Shown here in pieces: positions 1-5,602 of a stretch of DNA of 5,831 nucleotides. This DNA comes from Mycobacterium sp. (GTDB lineage: Bacteria; Actinomycetota; Actinomycetes; Mycobacteriales; Mycobacteriaceae): contig JAGQTR010000452.1 of the NCBI GenBank assembly GCA_020438915.1, forward strand, positions 1 to 5,831, given 5' to 3'. Every line of letters starts with the position of its first letter. Positions within the stretch are counted from its first letter, which is position 1. Both the position numbers and the translations under genes were made by a program. The notes under the pieces were generated by a model. That model saw nothing but the letters and a program-made list of their open reading frames with translations, ran no database searches and was not told the DNA's origin.

Positions 1-1
1 C

Positions 2-553
2 AAGCCCGAGGAGAAGATGGGCCTGCACGCGGTCCCGACCACCACCGCGCACTACGATGACGCGTTCGTCGATGCAGGCCGGCGTATCGGTGGCGAAGGG
101 CAGGGGCTCCAGATCGCCTTCAGTGCATTGGATTCCGGCCGACTCGGTATTGCTGCGGTGGCGACCGGCCTGGCGCAGGCGGCACTCGACGAGGCGGTGG
201 ACTACAGCCACGAGCGAAAGGCTTTCGGCCGCAGGATCATCGATCACCAAGGACTGGCATTTGTTCTCGCCGATATGGCCGCTGCCGTCGACTCCGCGCG
301 GGCTACCTACCTCGATGCAGCACGGCGCCGCGATGCGGGGATGGACTACTCACGGCAGGCCTCGGTGGCCAAGCTGGTCGCCACCGACGCGGCGATGAAG
401 GTGACGACCGACGCGGTCCAGGTGTTCGGCGGTGCCGGCTACACCCGTGACTACCGCGTCGAGCGGTACATGCGGGAAGCGAAGATCATGCAGATCTTCG
501 AGGGCACCAATCAGATTCAGCGTCTGGTAATCAGCCGGCATCTGGCCCGCTGA
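2..553 (+). CDS. Acyl-CoA dehydrogenase, C-terminal part (5' end outside window)
   Basis: This is an FAD-dependent acyl-CoA dehydrogenase that introduces the alpha-beta double bond into an acyl-CoA, as in fatty-acid or branched-chain amino-acid oxidation in the cytoplasm. The reading frame is open to the left edge (codons KPEEK precede the first Met at 17), so that Met is internal to the motif KMGLHA, not a start. Counting from it, the visible parts are the end of the beta domain (to about residue 34) and the whole C-terminal helical domain. Family motifs present are ALDSGRLGIAA (37-47), ERKAFGRRI (66-74), QVFGGAGY (135-142, flavin/dimer contact) and IFEGTNQIQR (160-169). Glu162 in the EGT motif is at the catalytic-base position of medium- and short-chain enzymes. 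The acyl substrate cannot be told from this fragment. The gene converges on the minus-strand gene starting at 576, leaving 22 bp with no clear terminator. Confidence 0.95.
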   Translation, partial: KPEEKMGLHAVPTTTAHYDDAFVDAGRRIGGEGQGLQIAFSALDSGRLGIAAVATGLAQAALDEAVDYSHERKAFGRRIIDHQGLAFVLADMAAAVDSARATYLDAARRRDAGMDYSRQASVAKLVATDAAMKVTTDAVQVFGGAGYTRDYRVERYMREAKIMQIFEGTNQIQRLVISRHLAR

Positions 554-575
554 CCCGTCAAGGGCATCGCGGAAG

Positions 576-1970
576 TTACCGGGGCGGGTCGCCCACCTGG
601 GGCAGTTCGTCGGCGGCGATCACGCACGGCGTCTGCTCAGCCATCACCGGATCTGCAGCGGGCAATGGTTCAGCAGGCGGTGGCGCAGGCGTTGGGGCCG
701 GTGCCGCATCGACGGTCACCTCGACCGGGTCGTCGGATGTTTCCGCCACGGGCTCGGTCGTCGCGCCGAGCTCGTCCTGGGAATCTTCGTCATCCTGTTC
801 GTCGTTCTCGTCGGAATCTGCGTCGTCCTCGACCGCGTCTTCGTCGGCATCTGGCTCATCGGCGTCCTCGATGTCTGGCTCGCCGCCCAGCTCAGGGACA
901 TCCAGATCGGGCTCCGCGGGCGCAAAGCTGTCTGCGCCGCCGCCCAGCAACCCGCTCAGCGTGTCAGCGAATTGCTGACCGAGACCCGACAGGCCGCTAC
1001 CGAAATTCGGCATCCCGGAGCCCATACCGCCGGCCGGCGATAGCGGCGGCACCGGCGGTCCTGCTGGGAGTTCTGCACCCAGGCCGGCCGGCGGCCCCGA
1101 TATCGGCGGGGCGATCGCTGCCGCCGGAGGCGGGCTCCAGGCTGAAGGGGTTGTCGCCGGAGCCGCCGGAGCCGCCGGAGCCGTCGGAGCGGTGGGTGCC
1201 GTCGCCGCGGTGGGTGCCGTCGCCGCGAGCCGCTCCGGGAACCCGGTGTAATAACCGGTTGGCGGACTCCACGTGGGCCCGAGGTCGGTCGGCACGTCGA
1301 ACAGCGGTTGCCGTTCGCCGGTGATCTCGGCGACCGCACGCTGATATGCATCGGTCGCCGAGGACGCCGCGGTGCGCATTGCGTCGAGGAAATCGGATCG
1401 GATGCCGCTGTCCACAAACGGTTTCACCGCCTGATCGACCAACTCGGCGGCCACTGCCTGATCCCCCACCCCAGTGGTCACTGTCGCGGCGGCCGCCAGC
1501 CAGTCCCCGCGCTGGGCCTGCGCGCGGTTCTCGATCGCGATAACGGCATCGACTTTCGCGTCGGCCGCGCGCCACAGACGCTCCCGCAGCGAGCGTAGGG
1601 CTTCGGCCGCGGTGCGGACCGCGGCGGCGGCGGCCGCGGACGCGTCACCGTGGCGACGCAGGAAGTCTGCGGACGCCTGCGCGCCGCTGCCGCGCCAGGC
1701 CGCAGACAGCGCAGACAGCTGCCGCTCTTGGATTACCAGCGCTTCCCGCGAAGCACGCTCCGCATCCTCGAAGGCATGCCAGTCAGATTGCAGCGCAGTC
1801 AGATCCAATCCGCTTTCGCTGTCATACCAGTCGAGCAGTTGCGCGGCGTGCAAGGTCAGGTCGGGATGTCGATACCCGAGTTGATGGCAGGCCCACACGT
1901 AGTGCTGCAAGTTCGCAACAGCGGGCCGGCCCTCAGCCAATCGGGACGTCACGTCGAACTCCTCGACCAT
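576..1970 (-). CDS. WxG-containing helical protein with Ala/Pro-rich and acidic C-terminus (Rv3439c-like), putative type VII secretion-associated
   Basis: The product has 464 residues and its function is unknown. Size, composition and position after the small EspC-like gene match M. tuberculosis Rv3439c as I remember it. Residues 1-220 are mainly alpha-helical with no signal peptide or membrane span. Within them the segment around Ala91-Trp92-Arg93-Gly94 has the helix-WxG-helix look of WXG100/LXG-type ESX proteins. Residues 232-310 are rich in Pro, Ala and Thr with short repeats. Residues 311-345 are a Gly-rich amphipathic stretch (GSGLSGLGQQFADTLSGLLG), a pattern common in mycobacterial ESX-associated proteins. 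Residues 366-400 carry 23 Asp/Glu out of 35. From 248 to 463 there is no Lys, Arg or His. The frame is open back to 2075, but ATG 1970 is preferred: it lies 9 nt past the upstream stop and avoids a long overlap. The Shine-Dalgarno is weak (GGGTGGGG about 11 nt upstream), which suggests translational coupling. An ESX substrate or chaperone role is inference. Confidence 0.85.
   Translation of the reverse strand: MVEEFDVTSRLAEGRPAVANLQHYVWACHQLGYRHPDLTLHAAQLLDWYDSESGLDLTALQSDWHAFEDAERASREALVIQERQLSALSAAWRGSGAQASADFLRRHGDASAAAAAAVRTAAEALRSLRERLWRAADAKVDAVIAIENRAQAQRGDWLAAAATVTTGVGDQAVAAELVDQAVKPFVDSGIRSDFLDAMRTAASSATDAYQRAVAEITGERQPLFDVPTDLGPTWSPPTGYYTGFPERLAATAPTAATAPTAPTAPAAPAAPATTPSAWSPPPAAAIAPPISGPPAGLGAELPAGPPVPPLSPAGGMGSGMPNFGSGLSGLGQQFADTLSGLLGGGADSFAPAEPDLDVPELGGEPDIEDADEPDADEDAVEDDADSDENDEQDDEDSQDELGATTEPVAETSDDPVEVTVDAAPAPTPAPPPAEPLPAADPVMAEQTPCVIAADELPQVGDPPR
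1153..1226 (-). repeat. In-frame 9-bp and 18-bp tandem repeats encoding the Ala/Pro/Thr tract
   Basis: On the plus strand, four 9-bp units of the form gycgycgga run from 1153 to 1188. They are followed by a perfect tandem pair of an 18-mer (ggtgggtgccgtcgccgc) at 1191-1208 and 1209-1226. All units are multiples of three, so gain or loss of a unit keeps the host gene in frame and only changes the length of the Pro/Ala/Thr linker (protein residues about 249-273). Confidence 0.85.
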
Positions 1971-1978
1971 GGCCCGGC

Positions 1979-2284
1979 CTACCCCACCCGCCCAGCGGCA
2001 TACGCATCGGCATCCTGGTAGCGGTCCGCCGAGGAACGCAGCGCGACGCCGATCTCGGTGGCCGCGCGCGACCATCGTCGCAGCGACATCACCACATTGC
2101 CGAGCGCGGCGCGCAGTTCATCTCCGTGTTCGGCATATGCGTGCCCCGCGCAGCCGCCTCCGAAAGCAAGTTCGCTCAACTGCGTTCGCACAGCGCCGTC
2201 GACAATCAGCGCCGCCGTTTCGTACTCGCGCGCGATGGTCCGCACCGCCACGACATCGACGCGCACCGCATCTGTTGGTCCCAT
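1979..2284 (-). CDS. EspC-like (DUF2580) small type VII secretion target, Rv3440c-like
   Basis: This 101-residue protein is a two-helix hairpin resembling the EspC/DUF2580 family of ESX secretion targets. It opens with VRVDVVAVRTIARE (about 7-20), an Ala-rich first helix leads to a Gly-rich turn (FGGGCAG, 41-47), and a second helix ends in LRSSADRYQDADAYAAGR. Tyr89 and Asp93 form a YxxxD motif, the C-terminal type VII secretion signal. Length and position match M. tuberculosis Rv3440c (about 103 residues, from memory). The gene starts 54 bp after the glmM stop, and its stop lies 8 bp before the next start, so co-transcription with both is likely. No clear Shine-Dalgarno precedes ATG 2284. GTG 2266 (giving MRVDVVAV) is an alternative start that would fit the usual family N-terminus. 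Secretion itself and the ESX system used are inferred. Confidence 0.85.
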   Translation of the reverse strand: MGPTDAVRVDVVAVRTIAREYETAALIVDGAVRTQLSELAFGGGCAGHAYAEHGDELRAALGNVVMSLRRWSRAATEIGVALRSSADRYQDADAYAAGRVG

Positions 2285-2338
2285 ATGAGGTTGGACGTCG
2301 GCCGGACCGTGTTGGTTCCCACCGGTTCCGAGGAGTTC

Positions 2339-3676
2339 TCAGCTCTGGGCGCTGACCGAGTCCGCGACCCGCACCGCCATCTGACGAGCAGTATCCTCAT
2401 CGGCAGCTTCGACCATCACCCGCACCAGCTGTTCAGTTCCTGAGGGCCGCAACAGGATCCGCCCGCTGTCACCAAGTTCGGCCTGAACCTGGGCCACCGC
2501 GTCGCGCACCGACGGGGCATCGGCAACCGTCGCCTTGTCAGTGACCGCCACGTTGATCAGCACTTGGGGCATCGTCTGCATCGGTGCGGCGAGTTCGGCG
2601 AGGCTGCGGCGCGTCTGCGCCATCCTCGACATCAACCGCAATCCGGTGACGATACCGTCCCCGGTGGTGCCGAATGCCGGCAGAACCAGGTGACCGGACT
2701 GCTCACCGCCGATCGAGTAGCCACCTGCCCGCAGCTCCTCGAGGACATAGCGGTCCCCGACACCGGTGGTGCGGACTTCGATACCCGCCGACCGCATCGC
2801 CATGTGCAGCCCCAGATTGCTCATCACGGTGGTCACCAGGGTGTCGGAGGCGAGTTCGCCGGTCTCGTGCATGGCCAGCGCCAGCACCACCATGATGGCG
2901 TCGCCGTCGACGACCCGGCCGTGACTGTCCACACCCAGGCAGCGGTCGGCATCGCCGTCGTGAGCCAGCCCAAGGTCGGCGCCGTAGGACACCACCGCTG
3001 AACGCAGCGCCTCCATGTGGGTCGAACCGCAGTCGTCGTTGATGTTCAGCCCGTTGGGCTCGGCGTGGATCGGGATGACGTTGGCCCCTGCCGCGCGGTA
3101 GGCCTGAGGGGCTGCGGCCGACGCGGCGCCGTGGGCGCAGTCCACGACGACCGTGATTCCTTCCAGCCGGGTGGTGACGGCCTTGCCCGCGTGACGCAGG
3201 TAACGATCCAGCGCATCCTCGGCGTCGACTACCCGCCCCAGGCCGCCCCCGCTGGGGCGGGTTCCCGGACCCTGGTGGACCAGTTCCTCGATACGATCCT
3301 CGGTGCCGTCGTCGAGCTTGTGACCACCGGGGCCGAAGATCTTGATGCCGTTGTCGGGCATCGGGTTGTGAGACGCGGAGATCATCACGCCGAAATCAGC
3401 GTCGTATGCACTGGTCAAGTACGCTACGGCGGGCGTCGGAAGCACACCGACCCGCACTGCGTCGACCCCCTCGCTGGTCACTCCTGCCACAACGGCGGCT
3501 TCCAGCATCTCGCCACTGGCCCGGGGGTCACGTCCGATCACAGCGACCCGTCTGCGGGTCTCGCCGGTCCTGAGGAGACGTCGGGCCGCCGCCGCCCCCA
3601 GCGCCATCGCCAGTTCAGCGGTGAGGTCCTGGTTGGCGACGCCGCGCACTCCGTCGGTGCCGAACAGTCGAGCCAT
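2339..3676 (-). CDS. glmM: Phosphoglucosamine mutase GlmM (MrsA)
   Basis: GlmM interconverts glucosamine-6-phosphate and glucosamine-1-phosphate, the step before GlmU in UDP-GlcNAc synthesis for peptidoglycan and the arabinogalactan linker; it acts in the cytoplasm. The product has 445 residues, the usual length, and all four alpha-D-phosphohexomutase signatures. The N-terminal RLFGTDGVRG is at 3-12. The phosphoserine loop ISASHNP (99-105) has Ser102 as the phosphorylated residue. The metal loop DGDADR (240-245) holds three Asp ligands. The sugar-binding loop is GGEQSGH (323-329) and the phosphate-binding loop RPSGTEQLVRV (410-420). The ATG start is supported by GAGAGG at 3685-3690, 8 nt upstream. 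Because a strong terminator (3775-3810) precedes it, the gene probably has its own promoter in the 98 bp at 3677-3774, where I see no convincing -35/-10 pair. The stop is followed closely by the EspC-like gene. Confidence 0.98.
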   Translation of the reverse strand: MARLFGTDGVRGVANQDLTAELAMALGAAAARRLLRTGETRRRVAVIGRDPRASGEMLEAAVVAGVTSEGVDAVRVGVLPTPAVAYLTSAYDADFGVMISASHNPMPDNGIKIFGPGGHKLDDGTEDRIEELVHQGPGTRPSGGGLGRVVDAEDALDRYLRHAGKAVTTRLEGITVVVDCAHGAASAAAPQAYRAAGANVIPIHAEPNGLNINDDCGSTHMEALRSAVVSYGADLGLAHDGDADRCLGVDSHGRVVDGDAIMVVLALAMHETGELASDTLVTTVMSNLGLHMAMRSAGIEVRTTGVGDRYVLEELRAGGYSIGGEQSGHLVLPAFGTTGDGIVTGLRLMSRMAQTRRSLAELAAPMQTMPQVLINVAVTDKATVADAPSVRDAVAQVQAELGDSGRILLRPSGTEQLVRVMVEAADEDTARQMAVRVADSVSAQS

Positions 3677-3774
3677 GCTGACAACCTCTCACAAAACGTG
3701 GTTTGCAGGCCAACCGTTGCCCTGGCCGCTCATGCCGCCACCGAATCGATACTCAACCGCGACCCTCAGAATGG

Positions 3775-3810
3775 CTCACCGCCCGCATCCGGACGGATGC
3801 GGGCGGTGAG
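3775..3810 (-). terminator. Perfect 17-bp hairpin after the exported-protein gene, no U-tract
   Basis: A perfect 17-bp inverted repeat (arms 3775-3791 and 3794-3810, two-base centre) begins 11 bp past the stop codon of the exported-protein gene. The RNA would form a stem of at least 16 bp with a GUCC-type tetraloop. No run of U follows; the minus-strand continuation is CCATTCTGAGG. Mycobacterial intrinsic terminators are often reported as strong stems lacking a U-tail, and the position between two genes fits that. The symmetric stem could also stop transcripts from the other strand. Confidence 0.8.
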
Positions 3811-3821
3811 ATCGGCCCTAT

Positions 3822-4412
3822 TTAGTTGCCCTGGTCGCTGGGTGCTTCTTCCGTCGTAGTTTCCGGCGCGGTCGGCGCCGCGGATTCCGGGCCATTCGGC
3901 GTCGTGGTCGGCTCCTCGGTCGGGGAGGGACTGGCCTCGGTCGTGGGTTCGGCGGTCGAACCCGGGCTTTCCGCCGGGTTGTTCTGCGCGACGATCACCG
4001 CACCGACGGGCTCGATCCTGCAGGGCTCCTGAGAGTTCCCGGTCTGATCGACCGGCTCCAGGAAGGGAGGAACCATGGCGATGTCGCAAATCTGGGCGAC
4101 CACCAGGGCGGCGGTGGGGAGATCCGCGCCCTCCAGGATCGTGACGTCCGCAATCTTGACGTCGACAAGCCCGTCATTCGCCGCGGCAGGGGAAGGAGCC
4201 GGAGACGGGGACGGAGCCGGCGACGGGGACGGAGACGGAGCCGGAGAAGGCGTCGGGGACGGAGAAGGGGACGGAGCCGGAGAAGGGGACGGGGTAGGAG
4301 ACGGGGTCGGGGGCTGGGCGGCTGCCAGACCCACACCACCGGTAAACAACAGCGCACCGCCCATGACGGCGCCGACTGACGCCCTCTTCACGATGTCTTT
4401 GACGTCTTTCAC
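3822..4412 (-). CDS. Exported Pro/Ser-repeat protein with small two-cysteine core, unknown function
   Basis: The product has 196 residues and I recognise no named family. The GTG start at 4412 is chosen because AAGGAG lies 7 nt upstream and because it puts a classical signal peptide at the N-terminus: KDIVKR, then a hydrophobic run at about 11-29, then AAA with likely cleavage after Ala32. An upstream in-frame ATG at 4622 would bury that signal behind 70 residues unlike an export signal. The mature protein has three parts: a strict Pro-Xaa repeat of 21 dipeptides (Xaa Ser, Ala or Thr) at 35-76; a core of about 67 residues (79-145) with beta-like segments VDVKIADVTIL and VGAVIVAQ and two cysteines, Cys109 and Cys131, that could form a disulfide; and a Thr/Pro/Glu/Ser-rich tail (146-196). 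No lipobox, LPxTG or second membrane span is present, so the protein is likely secreted or loosely wall-associated and could be O-mannosylated. It sits alone between two terminators, between rpsI and glmM. Confidence 0.85.
   Translation of the reverse strand: MKDVKDIVKRASVGAVMGGALLFTGGVGLAAAQPPTPSPTPSPSPAPSPSPSPTPSPAPSPSPSPAPSPSPAPSPAAANDGLVDVKIADVTILEGADLPTAALVVAQICDIAMVPPFLEPVDQTGNSQEPCRIEPVGAVIVAQNNPAESPGSTAEPTTEASPSPTEEPTTTPNGPESAAPTAPETTTEEAPSDQGN
4188..4310 (-). repeat. Degenerate hexamer tandem repeat encoding (Pro-Ser/Ala/Thr)n
   Basis: About 20 imperfect copies of a 6-bp unit (ggagac, ggggac, ggagcc and similar on the plus strand) encode the Pro-Xaa dipeptides of the exported protein. 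The plus strand here is almost free of T and strongly G/A-rich with several GGGG runs; the mRNA is correspondingly C-rich. The unit length keeps the reading frame, so copy number can vary by slippage without breaking the gene. Confidence 0.85.
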
Positions 4413-4419
4413 GTGTTCG

Positions 4420-4425
4420 CTCCTT
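4420..4425 (-). promoter_or_regulatory. Shine-Dalgarno that fixes the GTG start of the exported protein
   Basis: The minus strand reads AAGGAG followed by a 7-nt spacer and GTG at 4412-4410. It is the best ribosome-binding site in the window and is the main reason to reject the longer ATG-initiated version of this gene. Confidence 0.85.
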
Positions 4426-4585
4426 TTCAGCCGTGAAGCGACGGGTCCGGTTTCCCGACGACTTACCCACTCGGTACCGGCGACAGGAATGGCCCGCCGG
4501 CGCACCCAAGCGTACGCACTTTCGCATGGTGGCTTCACGATAAGCCTGCAGCTCAAACGCGGCCATGGAAATGAAGACGAATCGT

Positions 4586-4612
4586 CAATAAGAACTGCGC
4601 GGCAGTTCATTG
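4586..4612. repeat. Inverted repeat (7-bp perfect core, 11 bp with bulge)
   Basis: GAACTGC at 4592-4598 and GCAGTTC at 4602-4608 are perfect complements around a 3-nt centre. CAAT (4586-4589) and ATTG (4609-4612) extend the arms past a two-base bulge. On the minus strand the 3' arm is followed by TTATTG, so it could be a weak second terminator for rpsI; as DNA it could be an operator for the exported-protein gene. I cannot decide between these. Confidence 0.5.
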
Positions 4613-4636
4613 GCCGCGGCACGCGCTCAATGAAAC

Positions 4637-4665
4637 CGCCGGGCGCGCGATATGCGCACCCGGCG
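4637..4665 (-). terminator. Intrinsic terminator of rplM-rpsI
   Basis: Arms at 4637-4648 and 4654-4665 pair over 12 bp with a single G-U wobble in the minus-strand RNA and a 5-nt loop. The hairpin starts 14 bp after the rpsI stop codon and is followed by the U-containing sequence GUUUCAUU. Stem strength, position and tail fit a factor-independent terminator. Confidence 0.8.
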
Positions 4666-4679
4666 AGTTCATCGGTCGA

Positions 4680-5162
4680 TCAGCGCTTGCTGTACTGCGG
4701 CGCCTTGCGCGCCTTCTTCAGACCGTACTTCTTGCGTTCGATAGCACGCGGATCGCGGGTGAGGAAGCCTGCCTTCTTGAGCGCGGGCCGGTCCTCGGGC
4801 TGCACGATGATGAGCGCGCGCGCGATGGCCAGGCGCAGCGCACCGGCCTGGCCGGACGGCCCACCACCATCGAGGTGGGCGTAGACGTCGAAGCTCTCCA
4901 GCCGGTCGACGGTCACCAGCGGAGCCTTGATGAGCTGCTGGTGCACCTTATTGGGGAAGTAATTCTCCAAGGTGCGGCCGTCGAGGTGGAACTGCCCGGT
5001 ACCGGGAACCAGGCGCACCCGCACCACCGCCTCCTTGCGGCGGCCGACGGTCTGGACCGGACGATCCAGCACAACGGGCTCGCGCGGGGCCTCGGTCGCG
5101 ACGACGGTCTGCGTCTCGGTCGTTGCCACGACCTCCGGGGTCGAATCGGGGGTTTCGGTCAC
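4680..5162 (-). CDS. rpsI: 30S ribosomal protein S9
   Basis: S9 is a small-subunit protein whose C-terminal tail reaches the P-site tRNA. The product has 160 residues. A Thr/Glu/Val-rich N-terminal extension (about 1-36), typical of actinobacterial S9, precedes the conserved core that starts at VGRRKEAVVRVRL (39-51). The S9 signature GGGPSGQAGALRLAIARAL is at 99-117, and the basic tail ends KKARKAPQYSKR with the terminal Arg that contacts tRNA. The start is GTG, overlapping the rplM stop as GTGA, with AGGTGG 4 nt upstream inside rplM; this implies translational coupling to L13. A terminator follows at 4637-4665. Confidence 0.98.
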   Translation of the reverse strand: MTETPDSTPEVVATTETQTVVATEAPREPVVLDRPVQTVGRRKEAVVRVRLVPGTGQFHLDGRTLENYFPNKVHQQLIKAPLVTVDRLESFDVYAHLDGGGPSGQAGALRLAIARALIIVQPEDRPALKKAGFLTRDPRAIERKKYGLKKARKAPQYSKR

Positions 5163-5602
5163 TGGGCCACCTGCTTGATCTCGAACGGAATTGGCTGCTG
5201 GGCGGTGTGCGGATGCTCGGCACCGACATAGACCTTCAGCTTCTTCTGGATCTGACGGCCGAGCTTGGTGTGCGGCAGCATGCCGACGATCGCCCGTTCG
5301 ACGACGCGGTCGGCGTGCTTGTCCATCTCGTCACCGAGCGCCCGCTTACGCAACCCGCCGGGATAACCCGAGTGCCGGTAGGCGAACTTCTTCTGGAGCT
5401 TGTCGCCGGAGATGGCGACCTTGTCGGCGTTGATGACGATGACGAAGTCACCGCCGTCGACATTGGGCGTGAATGTCGGCTTGTGCTTGCCGCGCAGCAG
5501 CTTGGCTGCTTCCACGGCGAGCCGGCCGAGCACCACGTCGGTGGCGTCGATGACATACCACGTACGTGTGGTGTCACCCGCCTTCGGCGTGTACGTAGGC
5601 AC
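5159..5602 (-). CDS. rplM: 50S ribosomal protein L13
   Basis: L13 is an early-assembling large-subunit protein. The product has 147 residues, the same length I recall for the M. tuberculosis protein. Conserved segments include RTWYVIDATDVVLGRLA (13-29), RGKHKPTFTPNVDGGDFVIVINA (37-59), YRHSGYPGG (75-83), VVERAIVGMLP (100-110) and VYVGAEHPHTAQQP (124-137). The start is GTG at 5602; AGAAGGG at 5611-5617 is the ribosome-binding site with an 8-nt spacer. It is the first gene of the rplM-rpsI unit, driven by the promoter at 5747-5776 through a leader of about 135 nt. Confidence 0.98.
   Translation of the reverse strand: MPTYTPKAGDTTRTWYVIDATDVVLGRLAVEAAKLLRGKHKPTFTPNVDGGDFVIVINADKVAISGDKLQKKFAYRHSGYPGGLRKRALGDEMDKHADRVVERAIVGMLPHTKLGRQIQKKLKVYVGAEHPHTAQQPIPFEIKQVAQ

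Larger units (their letters stand above)
4413..4636 (-). promoter_or_regulatory. Intergenic region expected to hold the exported-protein promoter
   Basis: This 224-bp stretch separates the rpsI terminator from the exported-protein start. Because a terminator lies upstream, a promoter is expected here. Minus-strand hexamers of the TAnnnT type occur at 4542-4537 (TATCGT) and 4514-4509 (TACGCT), but neither has a good -35 partner at 16-19 bp, so neither is called. A GGGTA element at about 4467-4463 resembles a stress-sigma -10 but lacks a GTTT partner. The only other structure seen is the inverted repeat at 4586-4612. Confidence 0.4.

Noticed and set aside
582..594. 5-bp hairpin after the acyl-CoA dehydrogenase stop
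   Set aside because: Too short, with no U-tail, and it lies inside the end of the minus-strand coding sequence; not enough to call a terminator.
1971..2075. Start at 2075 for the WxG protein, adding 35 N-terminal residues
   Set aside because: It would overlap the EspC-like gene by 97 bp and adds Arg/Cys-rich residues unlike the rest. ATG 1970 gives the length expected for Rv3439c-like proteins.
3677..3774. glmM promoter
   Set aside because: A promoter is expected after the terminator, but TTGAGT and TATCGA near 3757-3746 are not correctly spaced or matched, so no site is called.
3017..3859. 280-codon plus-strand frame opposite glmM
   Set aside because: glmM on the other strand has every family motif; long antisense frames are expected in high-GC coding DNA.
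4188..4310. CRISPR-like repeat array
   Set aside because: The units are 6 bp with no spacers and encode a continuous Pro-Xaa tract in a gene.
4413..4622. ATG 4622 start for the exported protein
   Set aside because: It would put the signal peptide about 80 residues inside the protein and run across the expected promoter region; GTG 4412 has a strong Shine-Dalgarno.
4075..4884. 269-codon plus-strand frame with a Gly/Asp/Glu repeat opposite the exported protein and rpsI
   Set aside because: It is the complement of the Pro-Xaa repeat and crosses rpsI, two terminators and a promoter region. The minus-strand genes explain the sequence with a signal peptide, Shine-Dalgarno and known family.
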